Assembly: GCA_031264895.1 (NCBI GenBank) | Contig: JAISDI010000169.1 | Span: forward strand, 1 to 11,767 | Direction of reading: 5' to 3' | DNA: 11,767 nucleotides | Source of the DNA: Endomicrobium sp. | GTDB lineage: Bacteria; Elusimicrobiota; Endomicrobiia; Endomicrobiales; Endomicrobiaceae | In this document: piece by piece, positions 1-8,376 of the stretch | Layout: each line of letters starts with the position of its first letter | How positions within the stretch are numbered: position 1 is the first letter of the stretch | Program-made: the position numbers and the translations under genes | The notes under the pieces: model-generated | Database searches by the model: none | What the model was told of the DNA's origin: nothing | The model's input: only the letters and a program-made list of their open reading frames with translations

Positions 1-3000
1 TGCTTCTCCAAGCGCTTCGGAAGTGTAAATGCCTTCTTCTAAAGTCCCAAGCTGAATGTCCGTTCCGAGCGCATAGTTATGAATATAGATTTTATCATCT
101 TCGTTTTTGTAAATATATCCGGCAAAGCCGGCTTTTTCGATATCAAAATCAGCAGACTCTCTTGAAGAATCTAAAAATAACTGCACGCCGTCTTTCCTTG
201 CGGCATTTAAAAACCCGTTAAAATTCTTTAGCCCTTTTGCTTCTATTATTTTTTGCGCCAATTTCGTACTTATAACGATCTGTCCGTTACCTATTTTTTG
301 TTGTACGTCAAGATATTCAAAAAAATCAGAAATTTCAACGACATCGTCCAAATTATGAAATATTCCCTGCGCAAAAGTGAATGCGTCTTTTTTCTTTATT
401 TCTCTTAAGCCGGACATAAAACTTCCCTCTGCATCTTCTTCTTTGCTTATCTCTTCATATAATTTGTATCCCACGCGAATGTTTCCGTTTTCGGAATATG
501 TTATGCCGCTGTCGGCGTTCAAACGGTCTATTTCTATCACTTCAGCCAAACTGTTCTTTAAATTTATTTTTGTCGCGGTTTGCGCCGCTTGTCTTATAAA
601 TTCGCTTATTATTCTGTTTGAGGTCAGCTCCTGTATTATTGTGTCGCGCTCTGCTTTTGCATAAATCACTATTGCGCCTTTAGCTTTGCTGACATAGATG
701 TCTTTGACAGCCGTAGGTTCAAAATTCCAATCGTTATAGTTTTCAGGCATGTCGTTTATCACATATACCGGAACATTGACATAACCTTCCTCAGTTAACG
801 CTGCCGCGTTGACCGATTCAAGTTCCTCAGATTTTACATTATGGTAAATTATATTTATACGATGGTTGTTGTAGTTAAAATCTCTGTGCCTTATACGACT
901 TTCGTCCCACGCATTTTTAATTTTCAGACGAAAATTTATTACAATAGAAACCAAGTCGTATGCCTTTTTGTCAGTTTCTTTTGCAGCTGACTTTCCGTCA
1001 GCTTCTCTTATGTATGACCTTCCGTAAGCTTCTCTTACGGCTGCCGTTATCTTTTGCAGTCCGCTTAGCGCCGCTTTTGCATCTGCATCTTCATAATGAT
1101 GCCATTTTATAAACACTCCGGCAAACCTCGGAAATATTGTGGCAAGCAAAATAAAAGGACGTTCTACTTTGGACGTAATTTCTGCCTGTTTTGACAAACT
1201 GTCGATCCCTAATAAATCATATATACGCGTCAATATCGGCAATTGAAGCCTGGCGTTACTTTCAGTTGTTGTGGGGATATTTTGATCTGCTGTTTCTGCT
1301 GGAACAACTTTTACTTTAACCCTTTCCGAAGAAGGAAGGCAGATGTACCAGTTATCACCATAATCATATTCTATTCTTGCCTCAACCCCTGATTTATCTA
1401 GTTTATCGGTATCTTTTATATAAAAATTGCCATTATCGTCTTTAGCTGCTCTGAATGTTATATTTTTACGGGGAAGGGAAACCTCTATTTCTTCTCCTTC
1501 CGAAATAGAGGGAAGTATTTTTGATTTCCAATCCATTTGCACGGTCTTTCCGTTTTCGTTTATCGTCATGTAAGTTATATCCATCTTTGAAGGATATTTT
1601 ATAGAAATTGTTTTTAAATCTCCATTCATATCCATATACACGTAGTATAACAAACGCTGCTGCTTCACTACGTATTTATAGAAAAGCTCGACAACTGCAA
1701 TTTCATATTTTTCTAAATCTAAAGTATGGATACCATTATAAGCAAAATTGGCTGATGCCTCTTGCGAACCTATATAGGTTATAACAAAATCGTTTAACTT
1801 CTTGCCCACCATCTTATTAAAATCCGCCTCGTTCTTTATAAGCATTTCTAAAACTTTTGCAATTTCTCCATGCTCTTTTATAATTTCTTTTTCCTCCGGA
1901 AATAAGTCCGCAAAAATTTTATAGATATTGCGAGCTAAGAATTCATCTTCTATAGATCCCAGCTTTTTCGATTTATTAATAATATGAATGAGTTCATGAA
2001 GATATATAAGAATTTGGTGTTCGAACGACAAACTTCTGTCTACTACAATATAACCATCCTTGGACTGGGCAATGCCGTGTATGTCTGCCTTATCAAGTGA
2101 CGATAAAAAAAGTACCGGATATCTTTGTGTAAGCCCCAAACGCTCCGTTATGCCATTATTATCAAAAAAATTGTAAACCCTTTCTACGGAATCCCTGGCG
2201 GTTTTAGAGTTTGAATATTCTATGTCTTTAATTAGATCGGCTTCAGGAAACAACGATTCTGCGTCATGCTCTTTTAAAATTTTCATCACTTCTTTCAATG
2301 TAAATATTTTTATTTCTGTTTTTGGAGATGCAGTGTCTGTCAGTTCAGTTTTTTGCGGCTCCTTATCGCTGACGTTTTGGGCAAAAGAAGTTCCGGCTAA
2401 AGCGATAAAAAGCATAATAATGGCCAAAGATTTAATTATCATCGCCCATGCTCTTGCAAATAATGAGAATCCCGATTTCTTAGAGCCTTCCTTTTTATTT
2501 TTGTCGTCTGTTTCCGCGCTATTGCCTAATTTGTTCAAAGATTCCGCTGTTCCATCTATTCTTATATTTTTCGTTATCTTGTCATTATAAATATCAAGGA
2601 GTTTTTCCGAATTTATGTAGTTTTCAATTTTTTTGGATTTTATCTCTTCGATGTATTCTATTACTGACAATTGCAGAAGTTCCCAATTTATAGCGTTTTG
2701 GTCTTGGCCATACAGTTTGTTTAAAAATACTTTAGCGTCCAAATGCGCTTCGCCGTATATAGCTATTCCGGATGTTTCGTCAATTCCATATTTTTCTTCA
2801 AACGGTTTACTTTTATATTCGTTGAGCGTATCGTTGGCTTCTGAGGTTGCATATGCAAAAACTTCATGTAATGCGGCAATCTGTACATTTCTGGAATCTA
2901 AATCCGGAAACAATCTTTCCAATAAATTATGCCCCATTTCATGCAGCAACACATAAAAATCAACAATATCCATCATAAAATTATGATTTGCATTTTGATC

Positions 3001-6000
3001 GATAACGCCTGTCAGTTTGCCGGCTCTCGTTATTTTATCGTATACGCTGCGTCCTTTGCTGTCTTTTGCATATCTTACCTCTCTGAAAACCGGAGATTTT
3101 GACGTAGCAAGTTCCCAAGCGGCTGTCAGCGCTATTCTGAGATCAAAATCGTCTTGAATGGTTTTTCCGGCAAGATTTTGCACATTTTGCAGGATTTTGC
3201 TGTGTAATTCATCTCTTTGTGTGTCGTATCCGGTTGCCGTAAGATATGTGTAAGCTAAAATCCTTTGTTCAAGTTCCAACGCTTCATTCTGCACTGCGGC
3301 GCGAAGGTACTCTTCATTATTTCTTTCGGATATTATTTTTACATAAGCCTGCTTGTCCGGAAATATGCCTTGCGTTCTCTTGGGGAAAATTTCAGAAAGA
3401 ATGGGCAGATTGTCTATTACCATATTCTGAGCGGTTACTATATCGTACTGAATACTCCCTGCGCCTGTAAATGTTTTAAGCATATACATAGCAGAGCTTT
3501 TTCTATTAACCGTTCGAGAATAAAAATCCAATATTATGCGTGCAAACTGCCTGTAGGAAGGAACGCTTACGATTTCTCTATTACCAGATAGTTCTCCTGC
3601 GAACCCAGAATCCGACAATAATGTTACAAGAAAGTCTTTTTTCTCGTTCTCTTTCAATTTTGTAAACTCGGAAGAAGAAACAAACAAATATTTCCTGCCT
3701 TTATATGTAATCGCCCCGTTATAAATTCCATCTGCATTATTGAGTTCTATTGTGTCTTTATTGTTATTAAACGGATCATTTTTCACGACGGAAATAAATT
3801 TTTTATTCGCCGGCAAATCAGTTAAGACGATTTCAAAAGGTCTTTTGTCATATCTTATCTTTTCGTCTATATCTTTAACCCTTTCATCGCGTTTTGCCTG
3901 CGCAAGCATGTCCTGCAATTGTCTGTTATTGACGGATTCTCTGATATCATCTTCAAGAAAAGACATATCCGTCAAAATTTCTTCCGGAATTTTAAAAAGT
4001 TGTTGTTTCGATTTATTCTGTAAAAGATTAAAAATAGCGTGGGTCGTTATGTTTACGGCTCTAACGAGTTTTGTTATGCGTCCAGAGCATATGGCTGTGG
4101 CTATTTTGGTAGCAGTCTTTATTATTCTGTCGCCCCTGACTCTCATCCTGTATGCGTCCGAGATTTTATCGACTCCCGTCGGGCCTTCTTTGCCGTAATG
4201 CATATCGACAAAATCCGACAGTAAAGTTTTCTCAAACTCTTTGCGGGCGACAAAAAACGCTCTTTTTATGCCTTTCAGATTTTTCGCGTCGGCTTCTGCG
4301 GCCGTTTCGGGAAGTTCAAGCGCGCTGTTGTCATAGAAGTCATATACAAAAATATCATTTTTTTCGGTAGCGCGATTTAAAATTCTTACCTCATCGATTC
4401 GCTGAGTTTGCGTGTTTATTTTAAAATAGTACGAATACGGTCTGCCGTCATTGTTATGAAGTTCTACTACTACGGTTTCATCTGAAAGGGTTTTATCGGT
4501 TGGCGCAATTTGAATTTCAAAATAGTTCAAATCGGCAAATGTTATATTTTCATAAAAGTTTATCGGCTGCATGATCAAACTTTTATTGTTTACTATAAAT
4601 TTAAAAGCGTCAGCAACGTATTGCTGATACTTTAATTGGTCGCCGGTTTTGCCGGCTATCTTTAAAGCTTCTGCCGTCGCTGCATACGCTTCGGCTTCGT
4701 CTTCGATCGTACTGATTGCTCTTCCTATATTATTAAGATGTGTGCCTTCGTGCGCAATTTTTACAAGCAAAAATTCTTCTTTTTCTTTGTCCGTCTTTTT
4801 ATCAAAATTCGCGCCTGAAGGAACTACCATAAATCCGGCGTCTAAACAAGCTGCTGCAAAATCATCACTTTCAAATTTATTTAAAAACAGTACGGGAAAT
4901 CTTTGTTTGAACTTGATGCCGTTTGCTTCAAGCTTGTCGTAGGCGGCTTTTACAAGGTCTTGGATCTCTTTTCTATTTGAGTATTCTACGGATTCTGCGA
5001 TATTATCATCCTCAAGCGCTTCATTGCCATATAGATCTCCGGAGTTTCTAAGCGCATCTCTGATCTTGTCAAGCGGTAATTTCTCCGTATTTATCAGAGT
5101 TTGATCGCTTTCCGAGTCTGTGTCATCTTGTTGCGTTATTTGCTCTCTTTCTGAATTTATGCCGGATTGTTCCGTTGTCTGTATTTCCGGAATATCTGTG
5201 CCACAGCCCGAAGCGGTAACCAATGAAAGAGCAAGAAGGATCGAAAAAAAGAATCTTTTTAAAAGGTTTCCTGCTCTCGGTACAGCTTTACTGACAGGTG
5301 CAGCTTCAGGAGATTGCTTTTTCTGCGGCTGAACTTGGGCATTTTCGGCAGGAGATGCCTGTGCGGGAGTTTCCGGCTGCTGTTGTACTGCGGCGGCAGG
5401 GGTCGGCTGGATCTGCTGCTGCCGGTTGTTAGCATTTACAAACGCTTTTTGTATTTGAGGCGGAAGTTTTGCGAGAGTTGTCAAATGTATGCCGTAAATA
5501 GTAATATTGGGGTCGTCATCAAAATTACTAAGTTCCGGTATAAGTCCGTCGCCGTTAAAAAAGTTATGAAGTTCGTTTTTTTCGGCAAATTCTATAAAAC
5601 GGTTCAAAAGGCCGTCAATGTCAGGCACAAGCGCAGACAAGTCGTGGATCGAAGGAAGACTCAATATAACCTGTTCCATAAGCTGAGGCGTAATTTTTTT
5701 GATCCTTGCCGGAGCTTTTTTCTGTTCAAAAACAGCGCCGCCATTTTTTAAAGATATTAAACCTTTTTCATTTTTTTCTAAAACTATTGTTTTGCCGTCG
5801 CGAAATTTCATAATTGTTTCATCGTTGAGCTGTTCAAAGCCTACATCTCTGTTGTGTACTGAGGTTTTGATAAACTTGATAAGTTCGTCTATGTTCCCGC
5901 TTGTGTATTTAGTGTTCTTCAAAAGCGATATCCCCACCTGCACAAACAGTTCAAATTGCTCCTGTTCGCCGGCCTGTGAGGCTATCGTGAAAGCAAGCGC

Positions 6001-7590
6001 TTCGCGCAAAAACTCGCTTTGCTGTTTCATTATTTCTTCATAAATGAATTCGGCGCGTTCTATACCTTCGGTGATCGTAGGAGTGATGACTATGTCTGTA
6101 ATGCCTTTTTTTGCAAGAAGCTCTTTAAGCCCGTAACTGTGGTATCCTCCGGTTACGGCTATTATTATTTCTTCGGCATTTTTAAAAATGTTATTGGGAT
6201 CATTTGAAGCTGTAACAGGTTCTTCGGTTACGGTTTCGTCCGCAATGCACTCTTTGAAAATATTCTCGGCGAAAATATCGTTTCTTTTATCATTTAATTT
6301 GTAATAGGTATTGAGCAGTTCAAAATCCCGTTCGACTTCTTTCAAATCATTGATCACGGCATATTTCGAATATAATTCTCTGAACTTGTCGAACCTCGAA
6401 TCAAAATACGCAAAATCGTCAGCCATAAGTTTATTTTGCAGATAATCTTTAAAATATCCGGAAAAATCGTTTAAAAAAGATATTTCAATTTCGGTTTGAT
6501 CATAAGATAAAGCGGCTCTGAGCCTTTCGGTCAAATGTCTTTCTTCGGCGATCAGTTCAAGAGGATTAATTTCCCCGCTCAGTTCCTGAAGTTTGAAAAA
6601 TGCGTTCAAATGCTTATAATTTATGTCAAGATCTATATCAAACGTTTTGCCGAAATTCGAAAGAGCCGCAGAAAGGCTGTCTATGTTAGACAAATTGTCC
6701 GTTTCGTCAAGAAAAATCTGGAACGCCGCCATCGGCAGTCTTTCTTTTAAATACGCAAGAACAGTCTGCATTTGCACCTGAACCTTTTTCATGTCCAGTT
6801 CTGCGCTTGCTTTTGTCATAAACAAGAAATTTTGTATGTTCGGGTAATTTGAGATCTTTATGGGAAGCACATTGTTGTATTTTTGCGGGTCGGCATTGAT
6901 CTTATTTGCATACTTACATAAAATTGCATAAAACTTTTCCGAACTTATTTCGCTTTTACGGTATTTTTCAAGAGTCCTGTTGAAACGTTTGTTTCTGGCA
7001 TTGGCATATTTTGCGTCCCAGTAGTTCACATTCTTTTGAATACGTTCAAGCGTCTGCGCGTATTGCTCCTGACGGCTTAAAATGTATCCTAATCTTTTAA
7101 TGTTTTCTTCGTGTTTTTGTCTGTCTTCAAGACCAAGAAGAAAATCTTTTTTGCCGTTTTTAACGCTGTAATATTCTGAAGCGTTAAGTCTTCCTTCTTC
7201 GACCATCTGCAAGATCAGCGAATCCCTGAAAGATTTGTCCTGAATGTCCGCCAGCCAGCTTATGTCGACTTTATCGTATGCGCCTTCAACGTATATATTG
7301 CGGACTTTATAATTCTTATCGAGAATTTCTATTATTTTGCTTATATTTTTCTGCGCTTCGGGGTGGCAGTGAAGATCTTGTATGTTTACGACTATAGTTT
7401 TGCTGCCGGTATTCGATACGGCCGTAACTTTCCCGTATTGCGACGGTATTTTCGGTATATTTTCGAATATTTTTTTAAATTCTTCCGCGCTGACTTTCCC
7501 TGAAGACGCCGCCCACGACAAATTTTGTCCCGCAAAAGTTGTCAGAAAACACAGAACTGTAAATAATGATATAAGTTTTTTGAAGCTCAT
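1..7590 (-). CDS. Giant secreted multidomain protein with three HExxH metallopeptidase-like modules (3' end outside window)
   Basis: The frame is open without a stop for 2530 codons and leaves the window at position 1. The ATG at 7590 is preceded by GGAGA with a 5-nt spacer. Residues 1-27 form a signal peptide (MSFKK, hydrophobic core, SWA cleavage site). Residues ~66-520 carry QDLHCHPEAQ (71-80), VEGA (101-104) and GGYHSYG (481-487), vaguely like the ChaN/TIKI fold (inference). A Pro/Gln-rich linker spans ~721-773. A lipobox-like hydrophobic segment ends at Cys796. HExxH motifs are HEGTH (947-951, then IEDEAEA), HEMGH (1550-1554, with HEVFA at 1575-1579) and HELIH (1865-1869, then IEDEFLA). 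A second signal-like segment spans 1717-1737 and ends SFA-Q. Modules one and three are homologous. HExxH plus a downstream Glu suggests gluzincin-type zinc peptidases, but activity is unproven. From ~1900 to the edge I recognise no family. Export to the envelope or outside is likely. It could degrade proteins or be an inactive scaffold. Confidence 0.93.
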   Translation of the reverse strand, partial: MSFKKLISLFTVLCFLTTFAGQNLSWAASSGKVSAEEFKKIFENIPKIPSQYGKVTAVSNTGSKTIVVNIQDLHCHPEAQKNISKIIEILDKNYKVRNIYVEGAYDKVDISWLADIQDKSFRDSLILQMVEEGRLNASEYYSVKNGKKDFLLGLEDRQKHEENIKRLGYILSRQEQYAQTLERIQKNVNYWDAKYANARNKRFNRTLEKYRKSEISSEKFYAILCKYANKINADPQKYNNVLPIKISNYPNIQNFLFMTKASAELDMKKVQVQMQTVLAYLKERLPMAAFQIFLDETDNLSNIDSLSAALSNFGKTFDIDLDINYKHLNAFFKLQELSGEINPLELIAEERHLTERLRAALSYDQTEIEISFLNDFSGYFKDYLQNKLMADDFAYFDSRFDKFRELYSKYAVINDLKEVERDFELLNTYYKLNDKRNDIFAENIFKECIADETVTEEPVTASNDPNNIFKNAEEIIIAVTGGYHSYGLKELLAKKGITDIVITPTITEGIERAEFIYEEIMKQQSEFLREALAFTIASQAGEQEQFELFVQVGISLLKNTKYTSGNIDELIKFIKTSVHNRDVGFEQLNDETIMKFRDGKTIVLEKNEKGLISLKNGGAVFEQKKAPARIKKITPQLMEQVILSLPSIHDLSALVPDIDGLLNRFIEFAEKNELHNFFNGDGLIPELSNFDDDPNITIYGIHLTTLAKLPPQIQKAFVNANNRQQQIQPTPAAAVQQQPETPAQASPAENAQVQPQKKQSPEAAPVSKAVPRAGNLLKRFFFSILLALSLVTASGCGTDIPEIQTTEQSGINSEREQITQQDDTDSESDQTLINTEKLPLDKIRDALRNSGDLYGNEALEDDNIAESVEYSNRKEIQDLVKAAYDKLEANGIKFKQRFPVLFLNKFESDDFAAACLDAGFMVVPSGANFDKKTDKEKEEFLLVKIAHEGTHLNNIGRAISTIEDEAEAYAATAEALKIAGKTGDQLKYQQYVADAFKFIVNNKSLIMQPINFYENITFADLNYFEIQIAPTDKTLSDETVVVELHNNDGRPYSYYFKINTQTQRIDEVRILNRATEKNDIFVYDFYDNSALELPETAAEADAKNLKGIKRAFFVARKEFEKTLLSDFVDMHYGKEGPTGVDKISDAYRMRVRGDRIIKTATKIATAICSGRITKLVRAVNITTHAIFNLLQNKSKQQLFKIPEEILTDMSFLEDDIRESVNNRQLQDMLAQAKRDERVKDIDEKIRYDKRPFEIVLTDLPANKKFISVVKNDPFNNNKDTIELNNADGIYNGAITYKGRKYLFVSSSEFTKLKENEKKDFLVTLLSDSGFAGELSGNREIVSVPSYRQFARIILDFYSRTVNRKSSAMYMLKTFTGAGSIQYDIVTAQNMVIDNLPILSEIFPKRTQGIFPDKQAYVKIISERNNEEYLRAAVQNEALELEQRILAYTYLTATGYDTQRDELHSKILQNVQNLAGKTIQDDFDLRIALTAAWELATSKSPVFREVRYAKDSKGRSVYDKITRAGKLTGVIDQNANHNFMMDIVDFYVLLHEMGHNLLERLFPDLDSRNVQIAALHEVFAYATSEANDTLNEYKSKPFEEKYGIDETSGIAIYGEAHLDAKVFLNKLYGQDQNAINWELLQLSVIEYIEEIKSKKIENYINSEKLLDIYNDKITKNIRIDGTAESLNKLGNSAETDDKNKKEGSKKSGFSLFARAWAMIIKSLAIIMLFIALAGTSFAQNVSDKEPQKTELTDTASPKTEIKIFTLKEVMKILKEHDAESLFPEADLIKDIEYSNSKTARDSVERVYNFFDNNGITERLGLTQRYPVLFLSSLDKADIHGIAQSKDGYIVVDRSLSFEHQILIYLHELIHIINKSKKLGSIEDEFLARNIYKIFADLFPEEKEIIKEHGEIAKVLEMLIKNEADFNKMVGKKLNDFVITYIGSQEASANFAYNGIHTLDLEKYEIAVVELFYKYVVKQQRLLYYVYMDMNGDLKTISIKYPSKMDITYMTINENGKTVQMDWKSKILPSISEGEEIEVSLPRKNITFRAAKDDNGNFYIKDTDKLDKSGVEARIEYDYGDNWYICLPSSERVKVKVVPAETADQNIPTTTESNARLQLPILTRIYDLLGIDSLSKQAEITSKVERPFILLATIFPRFAGVFIKWHHYEDADAKAALSGLQKITAAVREAYGRSYIREADGKSAAKETDKKAYDLVSIVINFRLKIKNAWDESRIRHRDFNYNNHRINIIYHNVKSEELESVNAAALTEEGYVNVPVYVINDMPENYNDWNFEPTAVKDIYVSKAKGAIVIYAKAERDTIIQELTSNRIISEFIRQAAQTATKINLKNSLAEVIEIDRLNADSGITYSENGNIRVGYKLYEEISKEEDAEGSFMSGLREIKKKDAFTFAQGIFHNLDDVVEISDFFEYLDVQQKIGNGQIVISTKLAQKIIEAKGLKNFNGFLNAARKDGVQLFLDSSRESADFDIEKAGFAGYIYKNEDDKIYIHNYALGTDIQLGTLEEGIYTSEALGEA
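991..1037. repeat. 27-bp-period micro-duplication inside the giant gene
   Basis: Two 20-nt segments starting at 991 and 1018 match at 18 of 20 positions (core AGCTTCTCTTA). The period is 27 bp, exactly nine codons, so the frame is kept. The protein shows the imperfect repeat REAYGRS / READGKS. It is probably slippage-derived local expansion in a linker. Confidence 0.6.
1933..2223 (-). repeat. Internal protein duplication, copy B (zincin module 3, residues ~1790-1886)
   Basis: This is the second copy of the EYSN ... QRxPVLFL ... HExxH ... IEDE module, with HELIH at residues 1865-1869. It follows an internal signal-peptide-like stretch (1717-1737) and a polar linker, just as copy A follows the lipobox segment. 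The copies have diverged strongly at amino-acid level, so the duplication is old rather than a recent tandem event. Confidence 0.85.
4684..4989 (-). repeat. Internal protein duplication, copy A (zincin module 1, residues ~868-969)
   Basis: Copy A starts VEYSN (868), then NGI, QRFPVLFL and VV, then HEGTH (947) and TIEDEAEAYA. The same ordered blocks recur ~922 residues later in the same polypeptide: IEYSN, NGI, QRYPVLFL, VV, HELIH, SIEDEFLA. Spacing from EYSN to HExxH is 79 versus 75 residues. Weaker similarity extends upstream to the signal-like segment that precedes each copy, which suggests the duplicated unit included its own export signal. Confidence 0.85.
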
Positions 7591-7595
7591 AAATT

Positions 7596-7600
7596 TCTCC
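7596..7600 (-). promoter_or_regulatory. Shine-Dalgarno of the giant gene
   Basis: GGAGA on the minus strand lies 5 nt before the ATG at 7590. It fixes the start, which is immediately followed by a typical signal peptide. Only about seven bases separate this site from the terminator-like hairpin, so there is no room for a promoter between them. Confidence 0.75.
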
Positions 7601-7607
7601 GGAAAAT

Positions 7608-7642
7608 AAAAAACCCCTGTTTTATGCAAACAGAGGTTTTTT
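7608..7642 (-). terminator. Strong hairpin terminator or attenuator ahead of the giant gene
   Basis: Arms 7608-7622 and 7628-7642 form a 15-bp stem with one mismatch and the five-base loop 7623-7627. On the minus strand the 3' arm ends in a run of six T, as in an intrinsic terminator. It closes the small membrane-protein gene, whose TAA (7622-7624) straddles the edge of the loop. It also sits about seven bases upstream of the giant gene's ribosome site. It may therefore act as an attenuator or a 5' stabilising stem rather than a simple terminator. The A/T-rich arms make it bidirectional in principle. Confidence 0.8.
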
Positions 7643-8119
7643 AATATTTAATAATAAGATATTTTTATGCGAATAAACAACCCTGAGCATACCTATATAT
7701 ATAAGTATGAAAAAAATAAATAAACAGACTTTTCCGGCATCGCCGCACGTTCGCAATCGGTGTCTGTCAGAATCTTCAAAGTAAAAAGCGTCCAAAACGG
7801 CAAATTGGCTGAAAAAATTAACATTATCCGGATATGCGGTCAAAATAATTTTCTGTTTTCCGGTTTTTGAAAAAAGAGCCGGCACGCCGGCAAAATCAAA
7901 AACTTTATTTGAAGGGGTTTTTATATTTTGAGTAAAATCGTCAAATTGCGCAACTTTACCGGCAAACAAAACAATATTTTTCGGAATACTTTTCACGTCT
8001 ATTTTTTTAAAAGAAATAGCGCTTTTGCAAAAGCTTTGCAAAAAGATATGAACCGGCGTGCATAACAAACACGCCGAAAATGAAAAAATGATAATAAAAG
8101 AAATAAGCTTATTTTTCAT
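7622..8119 (-). CDS. Small membrane protein of unknown function, 165 aa
   Basis: I do not recognise the family. From the ATG at 8119 the protein starts MKNKLISF and has a hydrophobic N-terminal segment (~5-24) containing FSAC, which is only weakly lipobox-like. A central region of roughly 105 residues follows, predicted to lie outside the membrane. A second hydrophobic segment (~131-144, LFIFFILIYIG) comes before a short basic tail. An in-frame TTG at 8158 would add 13 residues, but the ATG is preferred because the signal-like region starts there. No Shine-Dalgarno is visible. The gene lies directly upstream of the giant secreted gene on the same strand and ends inside the shared hairpin, so co-transcription by read-through is possible. 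The length without stops and the membrane topology support a real gene. Confidence 0.6.
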   Translation of the reverse strand: MKNKLISFIIIFSFSACLLCTPVHIFLQSFCKSAISFKKIDVKSIPKNIVLFAGKVAQFDDFTQNIKTPSNKVFDFAGVPALFSKTGKQKIILTAYPDNVNFFSQFAVLDAFYFEDSDRHRLRTCGDAGKVCLFIFFILIYIGMLRVVYSHKNILLLNIKKPLFA

Positions 8120-8123
8120 ATGT

Positions 8124-8129
8124 ATTATA
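8124..8129 (-). promoter_or_regulatory. Candidate -10 box of the small membrane-protein gene
   Basis: A perfect TATAAT on the minus strand lies only four bases before the ATG at 8119. No convincing -35 is seen. Standard spacing would place the start site at or just inside the ATG, so either transcription starts slightly early to give a leaderless mRNA, or this is a chance match in AT-rich DNA. Confidence 0.3.
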
Positions 8130-8219
8130 AATATAATTAAATTTAAACGATAAAACAATATACAAATGATTATTTTACAATTATTTTAAAAGTTTGCAAT
8201 ATAGAAGTGTGAGTGCAAA

Positions 8220-8327
8220 ATGCCGAAAAAATATTCCAAAGATAAAGTTTTTCTTGATACGGAGAAAATTACTTTTTTGCCTTTCCTGCCATTCCGCTTG
8301 ATCACAACAGTATCAGATAACAAAAAA
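8220..8327 (+). pseudogene. Possible truncated gene fragment (flavin-reductase-like N-terminus?)
   Basis: From ATG 8220 the frame reads MPKKYSKDKVF, then ITFLPFLPFRLITTVSDN, before running into the terminator stem at 8328 and the antisense STAS gene. The PF-x-LITTVSDN stretch faintly resembles the N-terminus of flavin reductase-like proteins (P-x-x-LVTT). No good ribosome site is present and the rest of such a domain is absent. It may be a remnant or only an open frame by chance. Confidence 0.18.
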
Positions 8328-8360
8328 GGGGAGAGGCAAATTGCCCCTCCCCTTTATTTT
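8322..8360 (-). terminator. Intrinsic terminator of the STAS/GHKL operon
   Basis: GGGGAG (8328-8333) pairs with CTCCCC (8347-8352), and GGC pairs with GCC inside it around a short A/T loop. On the minus strand the stem is followed by a run of six T (8327-8322). It lies 17 bp beyond the stop of the STAS-like gene. T-rich sequence on the other side makes it bidirectional. Confidence 0.85.
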
Positions 8361-8376
8361 GCCATACATTTAAGTT

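Noticed and set aside
377..6750. Many plus-strand ORFs of 60-150 codons opposite the giant gene
   Set aside because: All lie antisense within one continuous coding frame with conserved motifs. None has a good ribosome site or a recognisable domain.
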